From Phyllobacterium sp. YR531 (GTDB lineage Bacteria > Pseudomonadota > Alphaproteobacteria > Rhizobiales > Rhizobiaceae): a stretch of DNA of 64,000 nt. The notes under the pieces were generated by a model. It did no database searches. It saw nothing but the letters and a program-made list of their open reading frames with translations, and was not told the origin of the DNA. Positions within the stretch are counted from its first letter, which is position 1. Each line of letters begins with the position of its first letter. The position numbers and the translations under genes are program-made. The stretch spans positions 1 to 64,000 of the forward strand of contig NZ_AKIZ01000040.1 of the NCBI RefSeq assembly GCF_000282595.1, in the 5' to 3' direction. Below are positions 22,271 to 31,552 of this stretch, in pieces.

Positions 22271-22767
22271 CATCGGCGAAGCTGTCCCATCTCGATGCGA
22301 CAGGTGCTGCCAACATGGTTGATGTTGGCGATAAAACCGAAACCGTGCGTATGGCCACAGCCGAAGGGTTCGTTACGATGCTGCCCGAGACGCTGGAACT
22401 TATCCAAACCGGCAATGCTGCGAAAGGTGATGTTATCGGCACCGCCCGCATTGCCGGTATTATGGCGGCAAAGAAAACTCACGAACTCATTCCGCTTTGC
22501 CATCCTCTGCTTCTGAGCAAGATATCCATTGACGTTGAAGCCGACAAAACTTTGCCAGGGCTGCACGTTACGGCAACTGTCAAGCTGACCGGCAAGACCG
22601 GTGTTGAAATGGAAGCACTCACCGCAGTTTCGGTGGCCTGCCTGACGATTTACGATATGGCGAAGGCAGTGGATAAAGCCATGACCATCCAGAACATCCG
22701 GCTTTTGCAAAAAACCGGCGGAAAATCTGGCGACTGGACCGCCAATATAGCTGCTGGCGGTCATTAA
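22267..22767 (+). CDS. moaC: Cyclic pyranopterin monophosphate synthase
   Basis: 166 residues. It performs the second step of molybdenum cofactor synthesis together with MoaA. Recognised by the N-terminal [12 protein letters not shown], the active-site [12 protein letters not shown] and the C-terminal [18 protein letters not shown] longer open frame from 22141 lies inside trpC and is discarded. The ATG at 22267 overlaps the trpC stop. The order trpC-moaC-moeA is typical of alphaproteobacteria. Confidence 0.97.
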   Translation: MTSAKLSHLDATGAANMVDVGDKTETVRMATAEGFVTMLPETLELIQTGNAAKGDVIGTARIAGIMAAKKTHELIPLCHPLLLSKISIDVEADKTLPGLHVTATVKLTGKTGVEMEALTAVSVACLTIYDMAKAVDKAMTIQNIRLLQKTGGKSGDWTANIAAGGH

Positions 22768-23976
22768 ATGAGCGGACTCCTTCCTGTCGCCGAGGCCCTC
22801 TCCCGTATTCTTGGTGCCGCCGTAAAAGCAGATGTTGAAACAGTATCACTGAGCAAGTCCGGAGGACGCGTTCTCGCTGAAGACTTATATGCAAAGCGTC
22901 AACAGCCGCCATTTGCCGCCTCGGCCATGGATGGCTATGCCGTTCGTGCAGCGGATATTGCTGAAGCACCTGTTACCTTGAAATTGATCGGCCAGTCTGC
23001 CGCTGGCCATGCCTTTTCAGGTTCCGTAGGTACTGGCGAGACAGTTCGTATTTTCACAGGAGCGCCAGTTCCCGCCGGAGCGGATAGTGTCGTAATTCAG
23101 GAAAATACCGTTGCGAGTGGTTCTGAAATCAAAATCAACGAGAACCTCGACCTCGGGAAGAACATTCGCAAAGCCGGGCTGGACTTCAATCAGGGTGACT
23201 TACTGCTCAAGGCTGGACGGGTGCTCGACCCATCGGCGCTCGCGCTTGCGGCAGCGGCCAATTATCCGCAGGTTCCGGTCTATCGGCAGCCTCGGGTGGC
23301 GATACTTGCCACGGGCGATGAACTTGTAAATCCCGGTGAAGAACTTCGCCCTGACCAGATCATCGCTTCCAACAGCTTTGGTCTGATGGAAATCGTTCGG
23401 CTGGCTGGTGGACTTCCAATTGATCTGGGCATTGTAGAAGACAGGCTGGAAGCCTTGAGTGACGCGTTTGACCACGCTGTCAGCGCCAAGGCCGATATTC
23501 TGGTTACACTTGGTGGCGCTTCAGTTGGCGACCATGATCTGGTGCAACCCGCACTGGTGGCCAAGGGCATGCAGCTGGCCTTCTGGAAGATTGCCCTGCG
23601 CCCCGGCAAACCGCTAATGTTCGGCCATCTGAAAAATATGAACATTCTTGGCTTGCCGGGCAATCCCGTTTCCAGCCTGATATGCGCGCATATTTTTCTG
23701 GTTCCTCTCATTCGGGCAATGCTCGGCCTGACACATTATCCGGATTTGCGCGCGGCGATTTTAAGCCATGATATGGGCATCAACGACCAGCGCCAGGATT
23801 ATGTTCGCGCGACGCTTGAACGGAACTCGGACGGTACACTTGTAGCCACGCCATATCCGATACAGGATTCGTCGATGCTCAAATTTCTCAGCGACGCCGA
23901 GTGCCTTATCATTCGCGAGCCTCACGCCCCCGCCATCAAGGCGGGGACGATCTGCAAGGTCATGATGCTACGCTAG
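22768..23976 (+). CDS. moeA: Molybdopterin molybdenumtransferase
   Basis: 402 residues. It inserts molybdate into adenylylated molybdopterin. The domain order fits MoeA: AMDGYAVRAAD and TGAPVPAGADSVV near the N-terminus, the MoCF/MogA-like domain with ATGDELV and TLGGASVGDHDL, then PGKPLMFG and LGLPGNPVSS and a C-terminal beta barrel. It begins immediately after the moaC stop with no gap. Its 3' end overlaps the convergent thuB by 9 bases. Confidence 0.96.
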   Translation: MSGLLPVAEALSRILGAAVKADVETVSLSKSGGRVLAEDLYAKRQQPPFAASAMDGYAVRAADIAEAPVTLKLIGQSAAGHAFSGSVGTGETVRIFTGAPVPAGADSVVIQENTVASGSEIKINENLDLGKNIRKAGLDFNQGDLLLKAGRVLDPSALALAAAANYPQVPVYRQPRVAILATGDELVNPGEELRPDQIIASNSFGLMEIVRLAGGLPIDLGIVEDRLEALSDAFDHAVSAKADILVTLGGASVGDHDLVQPALVAKGMQLAFWKIALRPGKPLMFGHLKNMNILGLPGNPVSSLICAHIFLVPLIRAMLGLTHYPDLRAAILSHDMGINDQRQDYVRATLERNSDGTLVATPYPIQDSSMLKFLSDAECLIIREPHAPAIKAGTICKVMMLR

Positions 23977-25026
23977 ATTTGCTTCAAGTTGGTGCTCTTT
24001 ACGATCGCTTTCCGTTATCGTCGCAAGGTCGATTGCCTTCTGCAGCTTGGCTGCATGCCGGAATGATGGTTCAAGCGTTCTGCCCTGTGCAACCGCTTCA
24101 ACAAAACGCTGATAGTTTGTGGAAACAGGCTCGACTTCAAGCTCTTTCCACGTCGCTGTTTCCACATCATCGCCCAGACAAACCATGAGTTTTGACCCGT
24201 CGTGGCGATGTTGAATTTCAAGCGAGCCTTTGTCGCCATACACGCGCAGTCGTAACTCGTTCACATGCCCTGTAGCCCAGCGGCTGGAGTGGACTACGCC
24301 AAGCGCACCATTGGTGAAGCTGACAGTCATGGTGAAGCTGTCATTGGCATCAAGGTCATATTCGCCGATCTTGTTGCCGTCCGCCTTGTCAAAGGCTTTC
24401 AACCGGCAAAAAATCTCGTCGATTTCCGTATCGGTCGCATAGACCACAAAATCCAGTATGTGCACGCCAACGTCGCCAAGCGTGCCGTTCGAGCCATGTT
24501 TCTTCGACAAGCGCCAAAGCCAGCGGCTTTCAGTGCGCCATTCGCCCCACATTTTTGCTACGAGCCAGCTTTGCAGATACGAGGCTTCAATGTGCTTGAC
24601 CTTGCCGATCTGACCACCAGTCACCAGTTTGCGCGCGGCCTGCAACTGCGCGACATTTCGGTATGTAAGGTTGACCATGCCAACCAGATGTGCTGCCTCG
24701 GCAGTGTCAGCCATTTCCATTGCATCATGATGATTGACCGCAAGCGGTTTCTCGCAAAATACGTGCTTGCCGGCTTTCAGACATTGCATGGTTGTCGCGT
24801 AGTGGATGCTGTCCGGGGTGATATTGGCAACGGAATCGAAATCACCCCATGCGAGCGCATCATCCAGTGAAGTGAAAGCACGTTCGATCCCGTACTTTTC
24901 CCGGAAGGCCTCGACGCTGCTAATATTCACGTCGACCGCGCCTGCCAGTGTCACACCCTCAATTTCAGAGAAGTTTTTTGCATGAGCGTTGGCCATGCTG
25001 CCGGTTCCGAGGATCAGTAAGCGCAT
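23968..25026 (-). CDS. thuB: Gfo/Idh/MocA family oxidoreductase (ThuB-like)
   Basis: 352 residues. N-terminal Rossmann domain with GTGSMANAHAKN, the family EKPLAVNHHDAM motif near residues 94-105, and the C-terminal alpha/beta dehydrogenase domain. With ThuA it is the catabolic pair of the rhizobial thu operon. Work in Sinorhizobium ties ThuA/ThuB to conversion of trehalose, maltose or sucrose to 3-keto forms. It is the last gene of the operon. The specific sugar here is inferred from gene order only. Confidence 0.85.
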   Translation of the reverse strand: MRLLILGTGSMANAHAKNFSEIEGVTLAGAVDVNISSVEAFREKYGIERAFTSLDDALAWGDFDSVANITPDSIHYATTMQCLKAGKHVFCEKPLAVNHHDAMEMADTAEAAHLVGMVNLTYRNVAQLQAARKLVTGGQIGKVKHIEASYLQSWLVAKMWGEWRTESRWLWRLSKKHGSNGTLGDVGVHILDFVVYATDTEIDEIFCRLKAFDKADGNKIGEYDLDANDSFTMTVSFTNGALGVVHSSRWATGHVNELRLRVYGDKGSLEIQHRHDGSKLMVCLGDDVETATWKELEVEPVSTNYQRFVEAVAQGRTLEPSFRHAAKLQKAIDLATITESDRKEHQLEANLA

Positions 25027-25113
25027 TCTTGCGGTCCTTTAAACGCGCGCTGCACTCCCTTGAGTGCCAGCGCCGCGATATCAATATAATCGTTCAGTAT
25101 TCTAGACTGGGCT

Positions 25114-25896
25114 TTAGCGGAAACCTTCTTCGCCCGCCTCATGCAAGCTGCCACCACGCGCTTCAATAGGCTCCAACGCCTTCTCAACTGGCACATTGGG
25201 AGCTTCTGTAATGTGTGGGAAGCGGTTTGAATTATATGCCCAGTTTACCGCGTTGCGCAGTACCAGCCCCACCGTCTCGTCATGGTAGGTTGGATAGGTT
25301 TCATGACCCGGGCGGAAATAGAAAACGTTGCCCGCGCCCTTGCGGTATGTCAGTCCAGATCGGAACACTTCGCCGCCCTGGAACCATGATACGAAAACCG
25401 TTTCCAGCGGCTCTGGAACCGAAAACGGCTCACCGTACATTTCTTCATTCTCAAGCTCAAAATAGGCAGGCAATCCCTTGGCAATCGGATGTCCGGGGTT
25501 GACTACCCAAAGCCGTTCACGCTCTCCCGCCTCACGCCAGTTCAGCGCGCATGGCGAACCCATCAAACGCTTGAAAATCTTTGAAAAGTGCCCGGAATGG
25601 AGAACAATCAACCCCATACCTTCCCAAACGCGTTTGGCCACGCGTTTAACGATCTCATCAGCAACATCGCCGTGGGCACGGTGCCCCCACCACACCAGAA
25701 CGTCGGTTTCTTCCAACGCCTTGTCGGTCAGCCCGTGTTCCGGTTCCTGCAGCGTCGTGGTTTTCACGGTAATATTGCTGTCCTTGCCGATCAGCTTGGC
25801 AATCTGGTTGTGCATGCCTTCGGGATAGATTTCGGCAACGGTCTTGTTGATATGCTCGTGAACGTTCTCACCCCAGACGAGCGTACGAATAGGCAT
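25114..25896 (-). CDS. thuA: ThuA domain trehalose-utilisation protein
   Basis: 260 residues of the ThuA family, which has a class I glutamine amidotransferase-like fold. Family segments seen are [27 protein letters not shown] and the [13 protein letters not shown] stretch. It acts with ThuB on imported disaccharide. The ATG at 25896 is preferred because AAGGA lies seven bases upstream. A second ATG two codons earlier is possible. It sits 33 bases after the ATPase gene and 87 before thuB. Confidence 0.87.
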   Translation of the reverse strand: MPIRTLVWGENVHEHINKTVAEIYPEGMHNQIAKLIGKDSNITVKTTTLQEPEHGLTDKALEETDVLVWWGHRAHGDVADEIVKRVAKRVWEGMGLIVLHSGHFSKIFKRLMGSPCALNWREAGERERLWVVNPGHPIAKGLPAYFELENEEMYGEPFSVPEPLETVFVSWFQGGEVFRSGLTYRKGAGNVFYFRPGHETYPTYHDETVGLVLRNAVNWAYNSNRFPHITEAPNVPVEKALEPIEARGGSLHEAGEEGFR

Positions 25897-25929
25897 GGTC
25901 ATTTCCTTACTTTATGCTGTGTGTTTGCT

Positions 25930-26937
25930 TCATGCTTGGGCCGGATGACCCGTTTGGTCGAAGCGGTGGACATTGTCATTAATGGGCGAAACATGCAGTA
26001 GATCGCCCGGCTGCTGGCGCGCCGACCCGTCCTGACGGACAACGAGTGGGTCTTTCGCGCCAATATCGATATAGAGATAGCTTTCCGAACCCAGATTCTC
26101 GGAAAGGATAAGCTTCCCATTCCAGGTTCCTGCTTTATCGCGAATTTCAAGGTGTTCCGGGCGTACACCAAGCGTATGCGCCCTATAGGCATCGGCAAAT
26201 TTTTCCGTCAGGAAATTCATCTTCGGAGATCCTATAAATCCGGCAACAAAGGTGGATTGCGGTTTCTCGTACAGTTCCATCGGCGTGCCGACCTGCTCGA
26301 CATTGCCGTCACGAAGGACACAGATGCGGTCGGCCAAGGTCATGGCTTCGACTTGATCGTGCGTCACATAGATCATTGTTGTCTCGTGCATTTTCGCGTG
26401 GAGCTTGGCGATTTCAAGACGTGTTTGCACCCTCAATGCGGCATCGAGGTTTGAAAGCGGCTCATCGAAGAGGAATACCTTCGGATCGCGCACAATGGCA
26501 CGGCCAATGGCCACACGCTGTCTTTGCCCGCCGGAGAGCTGCTTTGGCAACCTGTCCAGATAGCCGGTAATCTGCAGCATTTCCGCCGCCTCATTTACCC
26601 TGCGCTTGATCTCGTCAGCCCCGCCTTTTGCCAGCTTCAGACCGAAAGCCATATTGTCGTAAACGGTCATGTGCGGATAAAGCGCATAGGATTGGAACAC
26701 CATCGCAATACCGCGTTGTGACGGGGTAAGACTGTTCACAACCTTGTCGTCAAAGGCCAGTGTGCCGGAAGTTATATCTTCCAGTCCGGCTATCAGCCGT
26801 AGGAGTGTGGATTTTCCGCAGCCTGACGGCCCCACGAACACCATGAACTCACAAGGATTGATTTCCAGATCCACACCCTTGATCACATCATAGGTACCGA
26901 AGGATTTGCGGACATTGTTCAAGCGAATAACTGTCAT
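25930..26937 (-). CDS. thuK: ABC sugar transporter ATPase (MalK/UgpC type)
   Basis: 335 residues. Walker A GPSGCGKST (36-44), signature LSGGQRQRVAIGRAI, Walker B VFLFDEPLSNLDA, and a C-terminal TOBE-like regulatory region (about 240-335) of the carbohydrate CUT1 class. It energises the permease pair encoded just upstream. GGGGAG lies eight bases before the ATG. The name follows the gene order thuE-F-G-K-A-B. Confidence 0.9.
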   Translation of the reverse strand: MTVIRLNNVRKSFGTYDVIKGVDLEINPCEFMVFVGPSGCGKSTLLRLIAGLEDITSGTLAFDDKVVNSLTPSQRGIAMVFQSYALYPHMTVYDNMAFGLKLAKGGADEIKRRVNEAAEMLQITGYLDRLPKQLSGGQRQRVAIGRAIVRDPKVFLFDEPLSNLDAALRVQTRLEIAKLHAKMHETTMIYVTHDQVEAMTLADRICVLRDGNVEQVGTPMELYEKPQSTFVAGFIGSPKMNFLTEKFADAYRAHTLGVRPEHLEIRDKAGTWNGKLILSENLGSESYLYIDIGAKDPLVVRQDGSARQQPGDLLHVSPINDNVHRFDQTGHPAQA

Positions 26938-26964
26938 TTTTGAAACTCCCCTGAGCGCGAGGCT

Positions 26965-27792
26965 CTAGCCTTTGACGCCGCCGGCGGTGAGACCGGAAAT
27001 GATCTTACGTTGGAAAATGAGCACCAGGACCACCAGCGGCACCGTAACAATGACGGATGCAGCCATGATCAGACCCCACGGAATTTCGTGAGCGCTGTTG
27101 CCGGACAAAAGTGCGATGATGACAGGCACTGTGCGGGTTTCTGTGGACGAGGTAAACGTCAGCGCAAACAGGAACTCGTTCCATGCGGCGATGAATGCCA
27201 GAAGCCCTGTTGTTACCAGTGCCGGCCACATCAATGGCAGGAAAACCTTGGTGATAATCACCCATGGCGTTGCACCGTCAACGATGGCTGCCTCCTCAAT
27301 TTCAATCGGCAGGTCCCGCATGAATGTCGTCAGCACCCAGACAGTAAAAGGCAGAGTGAAGATCGTATAGGAGAAGATCAGCCCCCAGAGCGTATTATAT
27401 AGCCCGAGGAAGCGGATCACTTCGAACAAACCGGCCAGCACCGCAATTTGCGGAAACATCGAGACCGAAAGAATGGTCAAGAGTAATAGCGAGCGCCCGC
27501 GAAATCGCACTCGCGCCAACGCGAAAGCGGCTGTAACCGCCATGAGCAGTGACAACGCAACCACCAACCCGGATACGACAAGCGAATTGAGGAGATTGCG
27601 GGGAAAGCTCCCCGTTTCTATGACACTCACATAATTGGCCAGCGAGAAAGATGTCGGCCAATATTCTATCGTAAAGAGCGCGCTGCCTGTTTTGAGGCTC
27701 GTGATGATCGCGTAATAGAACGGAAACACGGCGAACAGGACGATGAGAGCAACTAGTCCATAGAATGCTGTGTTTTTGATAGCTACAGGCAT
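26965..27792 (-). CDS. thuG: ABC sugar transporter permease (MalG type)
   Basis: 275 residues with six predicted membrane segments. The EAA loop for the ATPase contact reads [20 protein letters not shown] near residue 190. This is the MalG-type inner membrane permease of a CUT1 importer. The start overlaps the stop of the previous permease gene by one base (TGATG), so translation is coupled. Confidence 0.9.
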   Translation of the reverse strand: MPVAIKNTAFYGLVALIVLFAVFPFYYAIITSLKTGSALFTIEYWPTSFSLANYVSVIETGSFPRNLLNSLVVSGLVVALSLLMAVTAAFALARVRFRGRSLLLLTILSVSMFPQIAVLAGLFEVIRFLGLYNTLWGLIFSYTIFTLPFTVWVLTTFMRDLPIEIEEAAIVDGATPWVIITKVFLPLMWPALVTTGLLAFIAAWNEFLFALTFTSSTETRTVPVIIALLSGNSAHEIPWGLIMAASVIVTVPLVVLVLIFQRKIISGLTAGGVKG

Positions 27793-28739
27793 CAGCGGTC
27801 TCCCCCATCCAGCCGAACGCGGCCAATCCAGATAGCCAGAATGGTCATGAAGGCGATCACGACGAACAACAGCGTTGATTGCGCCGACCCATAGGCAAAC
27901 TTGTCGAATTCAATGAGATTTTCGCGCGCCAGTACTGACATGGTTTTTGTCTGCGCACTGTTGGGTGTCAGAACATAAATCAGGTCGAAAATTCGCATGG
28001 CATCAAGCAGGCGGAAGATAACCGCAACCATCAGGGCGGGCCTGACAAGCGGCAGCGTAATGCGGAAAAACTGTTTTACCGGATGAACGCCGTCAATCTT
28101 GGCAGCCTCGTAAACGTCACTTGGCACCATTTGCAGGCCGGCAAGGATCAGCAGGGCCATGAACGGCGTTGTCTTCCACACATCCACGATCAAAACTGCG
28201 ATCATCGCAGTGTCAGAACTTGCGGTCCACGCTATCGGATTATCGATAAAGCCAAGCCGCATGAACAGGTCATTCAAAATGCCGAACTGATCATTGAGCA
28301 TCCAGCCCCACATGCGGGCTGAAACGATGGTCGGTATTGCCCAAGGAATAAGGATTGCAGCACGAACAATGCCCCTGCCCTTGAATTCAGCGTTAAGCAC
28401 CAGCGCAATGATCATTCCGAAAAAGGCCTCAAGCGCCACGGAAATGACGGCAAAGCGCACTGTATTCCAGACGGCATTCCACCAAGCGGGGTCAACCAGC
28501 AGGCCGGAGTAAATGGTCCGGCCGCTTTTCAGCTGTACCCATGAAAGGTAATTCTTGAACCCCACCCATTTGGCCGCGCCCATATTGGTCAGCGAAGCGT
28601 CGGTAAAAGAGAAATAGATGGTCCGGATCAACGGCCACCCGGCAACAATGGCCAGGGCAATGATCATCGGTATGAGAAAAAGCTGGGCCGAGCGTGTCCG
28701 CTGGCGCAACAAATCTGATCGCAATACTGTTGAGGTCAT
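27792..28739 (-). CDS. thuF: ABC sugar transporter permease (MalF type)
   Basis: 315 residues, six membrane segments, with the EAA loop [20 protein letters not shown] near residue 220. It forms the pore with the MalG-type partner. The start at ATG 28739 gives an N-terminus typical for the family; 18 extra codons upstream have no support. It stands 109 bases after the binding-protein gene, behind a strong hairpin. Confidence 0.88.
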   Translation of the reverse strand: MTSTVLRSDLLRQRTRSAQLFLIPMIIALAIVAGWPLIRTIYFSFTDASLTNMGAAKWVGFKNYLSWVQLKSGRTIYSGLLVDPAWWNAVWNTVRFAVISVALEAFFGMIIALVLNAEFKGRGIVRAAILIPWAIPTIVSARMWGWMLNDQFGILNDLFMRLGFIDNPIAWTASSDTAMIAVLIVDVWKTTPFMALLILAGLQMVPSDVYEAAKIDGVHPVKQFFRITLPLVRPALMVAVIFRLLDAMRIFDLIYVLTPNSAQTKTMSVLARENLIEFDKFAYGSAQSTLLFVVIAFMTILAIWIGRVRLDGGDR

Positions 28740-28785
28740 GTTTGAATTCCTGCCCTGGAGAAACGGGGATTTGAACTCAGGCAAT

Positions 28786-28827
28786 CGGTGCAAGTAATTG
28801 TCAGGAGGCTTCCAATCACTTGCACCG
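28786..28827 (-). promoter_or_regulatory. Hairpin between binding-protein and permease genes
   Basis: Arms CGGTGCAAGT (28786-28795) and ACTTGCACCG (28818-28827), plus a further ATTG/CAAT pair inside, form a stem of about 14 pairs with one mismatch and a 12-base loop. There is no U-tract. Hairpins at this place in ABC operons often protect the binding-protein mRNA or reduce read-through, so the binding protein is made in excess. That role here is inference. Confidence 0.6.
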
Positions 28828-28848
28828 TGCCCTTAAGCTGGCAGAAAC

Positions 28849-30111
28849 CTACCAGCTACCTCCCTGAAGCTCAGCGATCTTGGCTTCAAGTATCTCGATA
28901 TTTTCAGCTGCAGTACCGTTGCCCGACAATGTGTCGTGAACGGCGCTCCAGAACATGGATGACACTTCGTTATATTTGACTTTCGTCGGAGCGGATGGCC
29001 TTGGCACAGCTGTTTCGAAAACAGGTTTCCAAAGCGGGATCAGTGGCTGAGCTGCGGCGATATCCTTGTCATCATAGAGCGACTTGATCGTTGGGAGATG
29101 GGAAATGTTTACCGCCATCTCCTTTTGCTGCTCTATCGCTGTCAGGAACAAGGCCAGCTTCACAGCCTCTTCCGGCGATTTCGAGTATTTAGAAACCGCG
29201 AGATTCCAGCCGCCAAGCGTTGCGGCGGATTTCTCGCCTTCCTTGCCGACGGGTAGCGGTGCAACGTCGAACTTGCCCTTGATGGCGCTGTCTGCACCTT
29301 GGCTCAAGGAATAGGCATAGGGCCAGTTTCTCATGAATACAGAATTGCCCGTCTGCCAAACACCACGCGATTCTTCTTCCTGATAGGCAAGCGCACCCTT
29401 GGGTGAAATGGTATTTATCCAACCCTTGGCGCGGTCAATCGCTGCAATGGCTTCCGGATTGTTGATGGAAATCGTCCCATCGGCCTCAATAATCTGGCCG
29501 CCACCTGATGATTTTACCCATTCAAGCGCGTTGCAGGTCAGGCCCTCATAGGCATTTCCCTGAAATACAAATCCATATATTCCCTTGTTTCCCGCTTGGC
29601 GCTCCGCATCCTGTATTTCCTTGGCGGTCGCAGCCATTTCATCCCAGGTCTTGGGAACTGGTTTCTTGTATTTCTCCAAAAGGTCCTTGCGATAATAGAG
29701 CGCCGGGGCGTCCGTGTACAAAGGCAGGGCAACCAATTTGCCATCAACCGTCTGGCTTTCAATGATCGATGGGAAATGCTGGTCAATCACGCCCTTTGCT
29801 GCTTCTGTCAGATCAAGGAATTGCTCTGACAGCTGAGGCGCCCAAACCACATCGGTCTTGTAGACATCGATGTCAGTGTTTCCGGCCGCCAGCCATAGAC
29901 GGTACTGCCCGAAATTGTCTGAACTGCTGGACGGCATTGCAACAATCGAAACTTTATTTCCGGTCTCCTTCTCAAACCGGTCAAGCTGCTTGCGCAGTTC
30001 AGCAGTCTCATTACCCGTCGAGCTGTAAACAATTGAAAGATTTGCCGCATAGGCACCAGAAGACAACAGAGTCGCACAAAGTGCACCTGCAAGAATTGAA
30101 CTCTTTTTCAT
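28849..30111 (-). CDS. thuE: ABC sugar transporter substrate-binding protein
   Basis: 420 residues. A signal peptide (about 1-22, MKKSSILAGALCATLLSSGA, cleaved near AYAANL) precedes a family 1 (MalE-like) extracellular solute-binding domain. The start at ATG 30111 is chosen because the 27 codons upstream break the signal peptide. It captures the disaccharide in the periplasm. Gene order and the divergent LacI regulator match the rhizobial trehalose/maltose/sucrose system. Ligand is not proven. Confidence 0.88.
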   Translation of the reverse strand: MKKSSILAGALCATLLSSGAYAANLSIVYSSTGNETAELRKQLDRFEKETGNKVSIVAMPSSSSDNFGQYRLWLAAGNTDIDVYKTDVVWAPQLSEQFLDLTEAAKGVIDQHFPSIIESQTVDGKLVALPLYTDAPALYYRKDLLEKYKKPVPKTWDEMAATAKEIQDAERQAGNKGIYGFVFQGNAYEGLTCNALEWVKSSGGGQIIEADGTISINNPEAIAAIDRAKGWINTISPKGALAYQEEESRGVWQTGNSVFMRNWPYAYSLSQGADSAIKGKFDVAPLPVGKEGEKSAATLGGWNLAVSKYSKSPEEAVKLALFLTAIEQQKEMAVNISHLPTIKSLYDDKDIAAAQPLIPLWKPVFETAVPRPSAPTKVKYNEVSSMFWSAVHDTLSGNGTAAENIEILEAKIAELQGGSW

Positions 30112-30210
30112 AAATCCTCCCAGAAATATTTGATGGATCACCCCTGCCGGACGGCACGCAATCCCAATCGATAAACCCCTCCTCAAGCGCAACGGGGTTC
30201 AAATTAACCA

Positions 30211-30228
30211 ATCCAAAGCGCTTTGGAT
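30211..30228. promoter_or_regulatory. LacI-type operator O1
   Basis: Perfect 18-base palindrome ATCCAAAGCGCTTTGGAT with the central CG step typical of LacI/GalR operators. It lies 100 bases upstream of thuE. TTGACA hexamers read on the minus strand (30235-30240 and 30254-30259) stand just before it, so a bound repressor would sit in the likely thu promoter. Confidence 0.78.
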
Positions 30229-30310
30229 GAAAAGTGTCAAAACGTAAATCGATTGTCAATAAATAGTTTATGAACGCCATTAATAAGACAATTAAAATTG
30301 TGCATTTCAT

Positions 30311-30325
30311 TTAAAGCGCTTTGAA
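30311..30325. promoter_or_regulatory. LacI-type operator O2
   Basis: AAAGCGCTTT (30313-30322) repeats the perfect core of O1 with imperfect outer bases. It lies 68 bases upstream of thuR and about 100 bases from O1. It could serve autoregulation of thuR or looping with O1. Confidence 0.65.
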
Positions 30326-30389
30326 GTATGGTTGTATTAAGCAGAATAACGTTGACGTACTGATCGGAAGACAAGTTGGACCATCCAGC

Positions 30390-31412
30390 ATGAAACTGAA
30401 GGAACTCGCTGAAAAACTCAGCCTTTCGCAAACGACGGTTAGCCGCGCCTTGAACGGTTATCCCGAAGTCAACGAGGCAACACGTGAGCGCGTAAACAAG
30501 GCTGCGCTGAAATTTGGCTACAGCGCGAATGCGAATGCACGGCGTCTCGCCATGGGCCGTGTGGGTGCCATCGGCCTGGTTATTCCGGCAGATTCCAGTC
30601 AGCGTTTCGGGCCGCATACTGCAGAATTTCTCGCAGGCCTTGCAGAGCGCCTCGCCCGGGATGAGATCGATTTCCTGCTAAGCCCGATTGTCGATAATGA
30701 TGAAATTTCAGTCTATAAGCGCCTCATCTCCAGCAAACGTGTAGACGCGATCATCGTCTCTGGCCCGGTTTTGGTCGACGAGCGCGTTTCCATGCTGCTT
30801 GACGCCAACTTTCCTTTTGTTCTGCATGGCCGCACAAACATTGAGAAACCCCATGCCTGGCTGGACATAGACAATCAGGGCGCCTTCTACCAAGCGGCAA
30901 GCCATCTGATCGATCTGGGACACCGGCATATCGCAATGATTGACGGATTGCGCGGCTTCACATTTTCCGAGCATCGCGAATTGGGGTATCGGCAGGCATT
31001 GGGCGAGCGCGGTATTGAGATCGATCCGCGTTTTATAGTGCACGACTACTTTTCTGATGAGATCGGCTTTCGCGAAACCCAACGCCTGCTGGCTTGCACA
31101 CCGCAACCAACGGCAATCATTGCGGGGTCGATGATGACTGCTCTCGGCGTTGCCCGTGCAGTGCGCAACAATGGATATCAGCTGGGCAAGCAGATTTCCC
31201 TCATCACGCATGATGACGTCTTTCCCTATCTCAATGCGAGCAACATGGTTCCCTCGATGACAACCACGCGCTCATCCATGCGCTCTGCCGCCACCCGGAT
31301 TGCAGAAATACTGGTTCGGGTTCTCGATGGCGAGCCACTCCATAAAATTCACGAGTTATGGCCTGTTGAACTCATTGTAAGGCAGTCGAGCGGCCCTCCA
31401 GTGAGTCGTTAA
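30390..31412 (+). CDS. thuR: LacI/GalR family transcriptional regulator
   Basis: 340 residues. The N-terminal helix-turn-helix is MKLKELAEKLSLSQTTVSRA with the usual hinge region. A periplasmic-binding-like effector domain (about 62-335) follows. The start at ATG 30390 puts the helix-turn-helix at residue 1, as in the family; the longer frame adds 23 residues that run back through O2. Divergent from thuE, it is the probable local repressor and binds the two palindromes in between. The effector sugar is inferred to be the imported disaccharide. Confidence 0.88.
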   Translation: MKLKELAEKLSLSQTTVSRALNGYPEVNEATRERVNKAALKFGYSANANARRLAMGRVGAIGLVIPADSSQRFGPHTAEFLAGLAERLARDEIDFLLSPIVDNDEISVYKRLISSKRVDAIIVSGPVLVDERVSMLLDANFPFVLHGRTNIEKPHAWLDIDNQGAFYQAASHLIDLGHRHIAMIDGLRGFTFSEHRELGYRQALGERGIEIDPRFIVHDYFSDEIGFRETQRLLACTPQPTAIIAGSMMTALGVARAVRNNGYQLGKQISLITHDDVFPYLNASNMVPSMTTTRSSMRSAATRIAEILVRVLDGEPLHKIHELWPVELIVRQSSGPPVSR

Positions 31413-31485
31413 CCCGCTTCTTTCGTCTTAATTCAAAAGTCTTGCGCCTTAAGTAGCTGGTTTATACCAGATATTAATCCTTGTG

Positions 31486-31500
31486 GAACACAACTGGAAC
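31486..31500. promoter_or_regulatory. SOS (LexA) box upstream of lexA
   Basis: GAAC-N7-GAAC, the reverse complement of the alphaproteobacterial LexA consensus GTTC-N7-GTTC, is perfect at 31486-31500, 53 bases before the lexA start. A degenerate second copy GTTC-N7-GTTT (31512-31526) follows on the other strand. Autoregulation of lexA is the rule. Confidence 0.82.
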
Positions 31501-31552
31501 ATATAGTGTTTGTTCTGGTTTTGTTTTTCCGATTCCACGTAAGGATCGCCCT

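Noticed and set aside
21844-22764. 306-residue minus-strand open frame
   Set aside because: Antisense to trpC and moaC, both of which are clear from active-site motifs.
28761-28790. Sequence reading GAGTTCAAATCCCCG on the minus strand, like a tRNA T-loop
   Set aside because: The flanking bases do not pair as a T-stem and no acceptor, D or anticodon arm fits around it.
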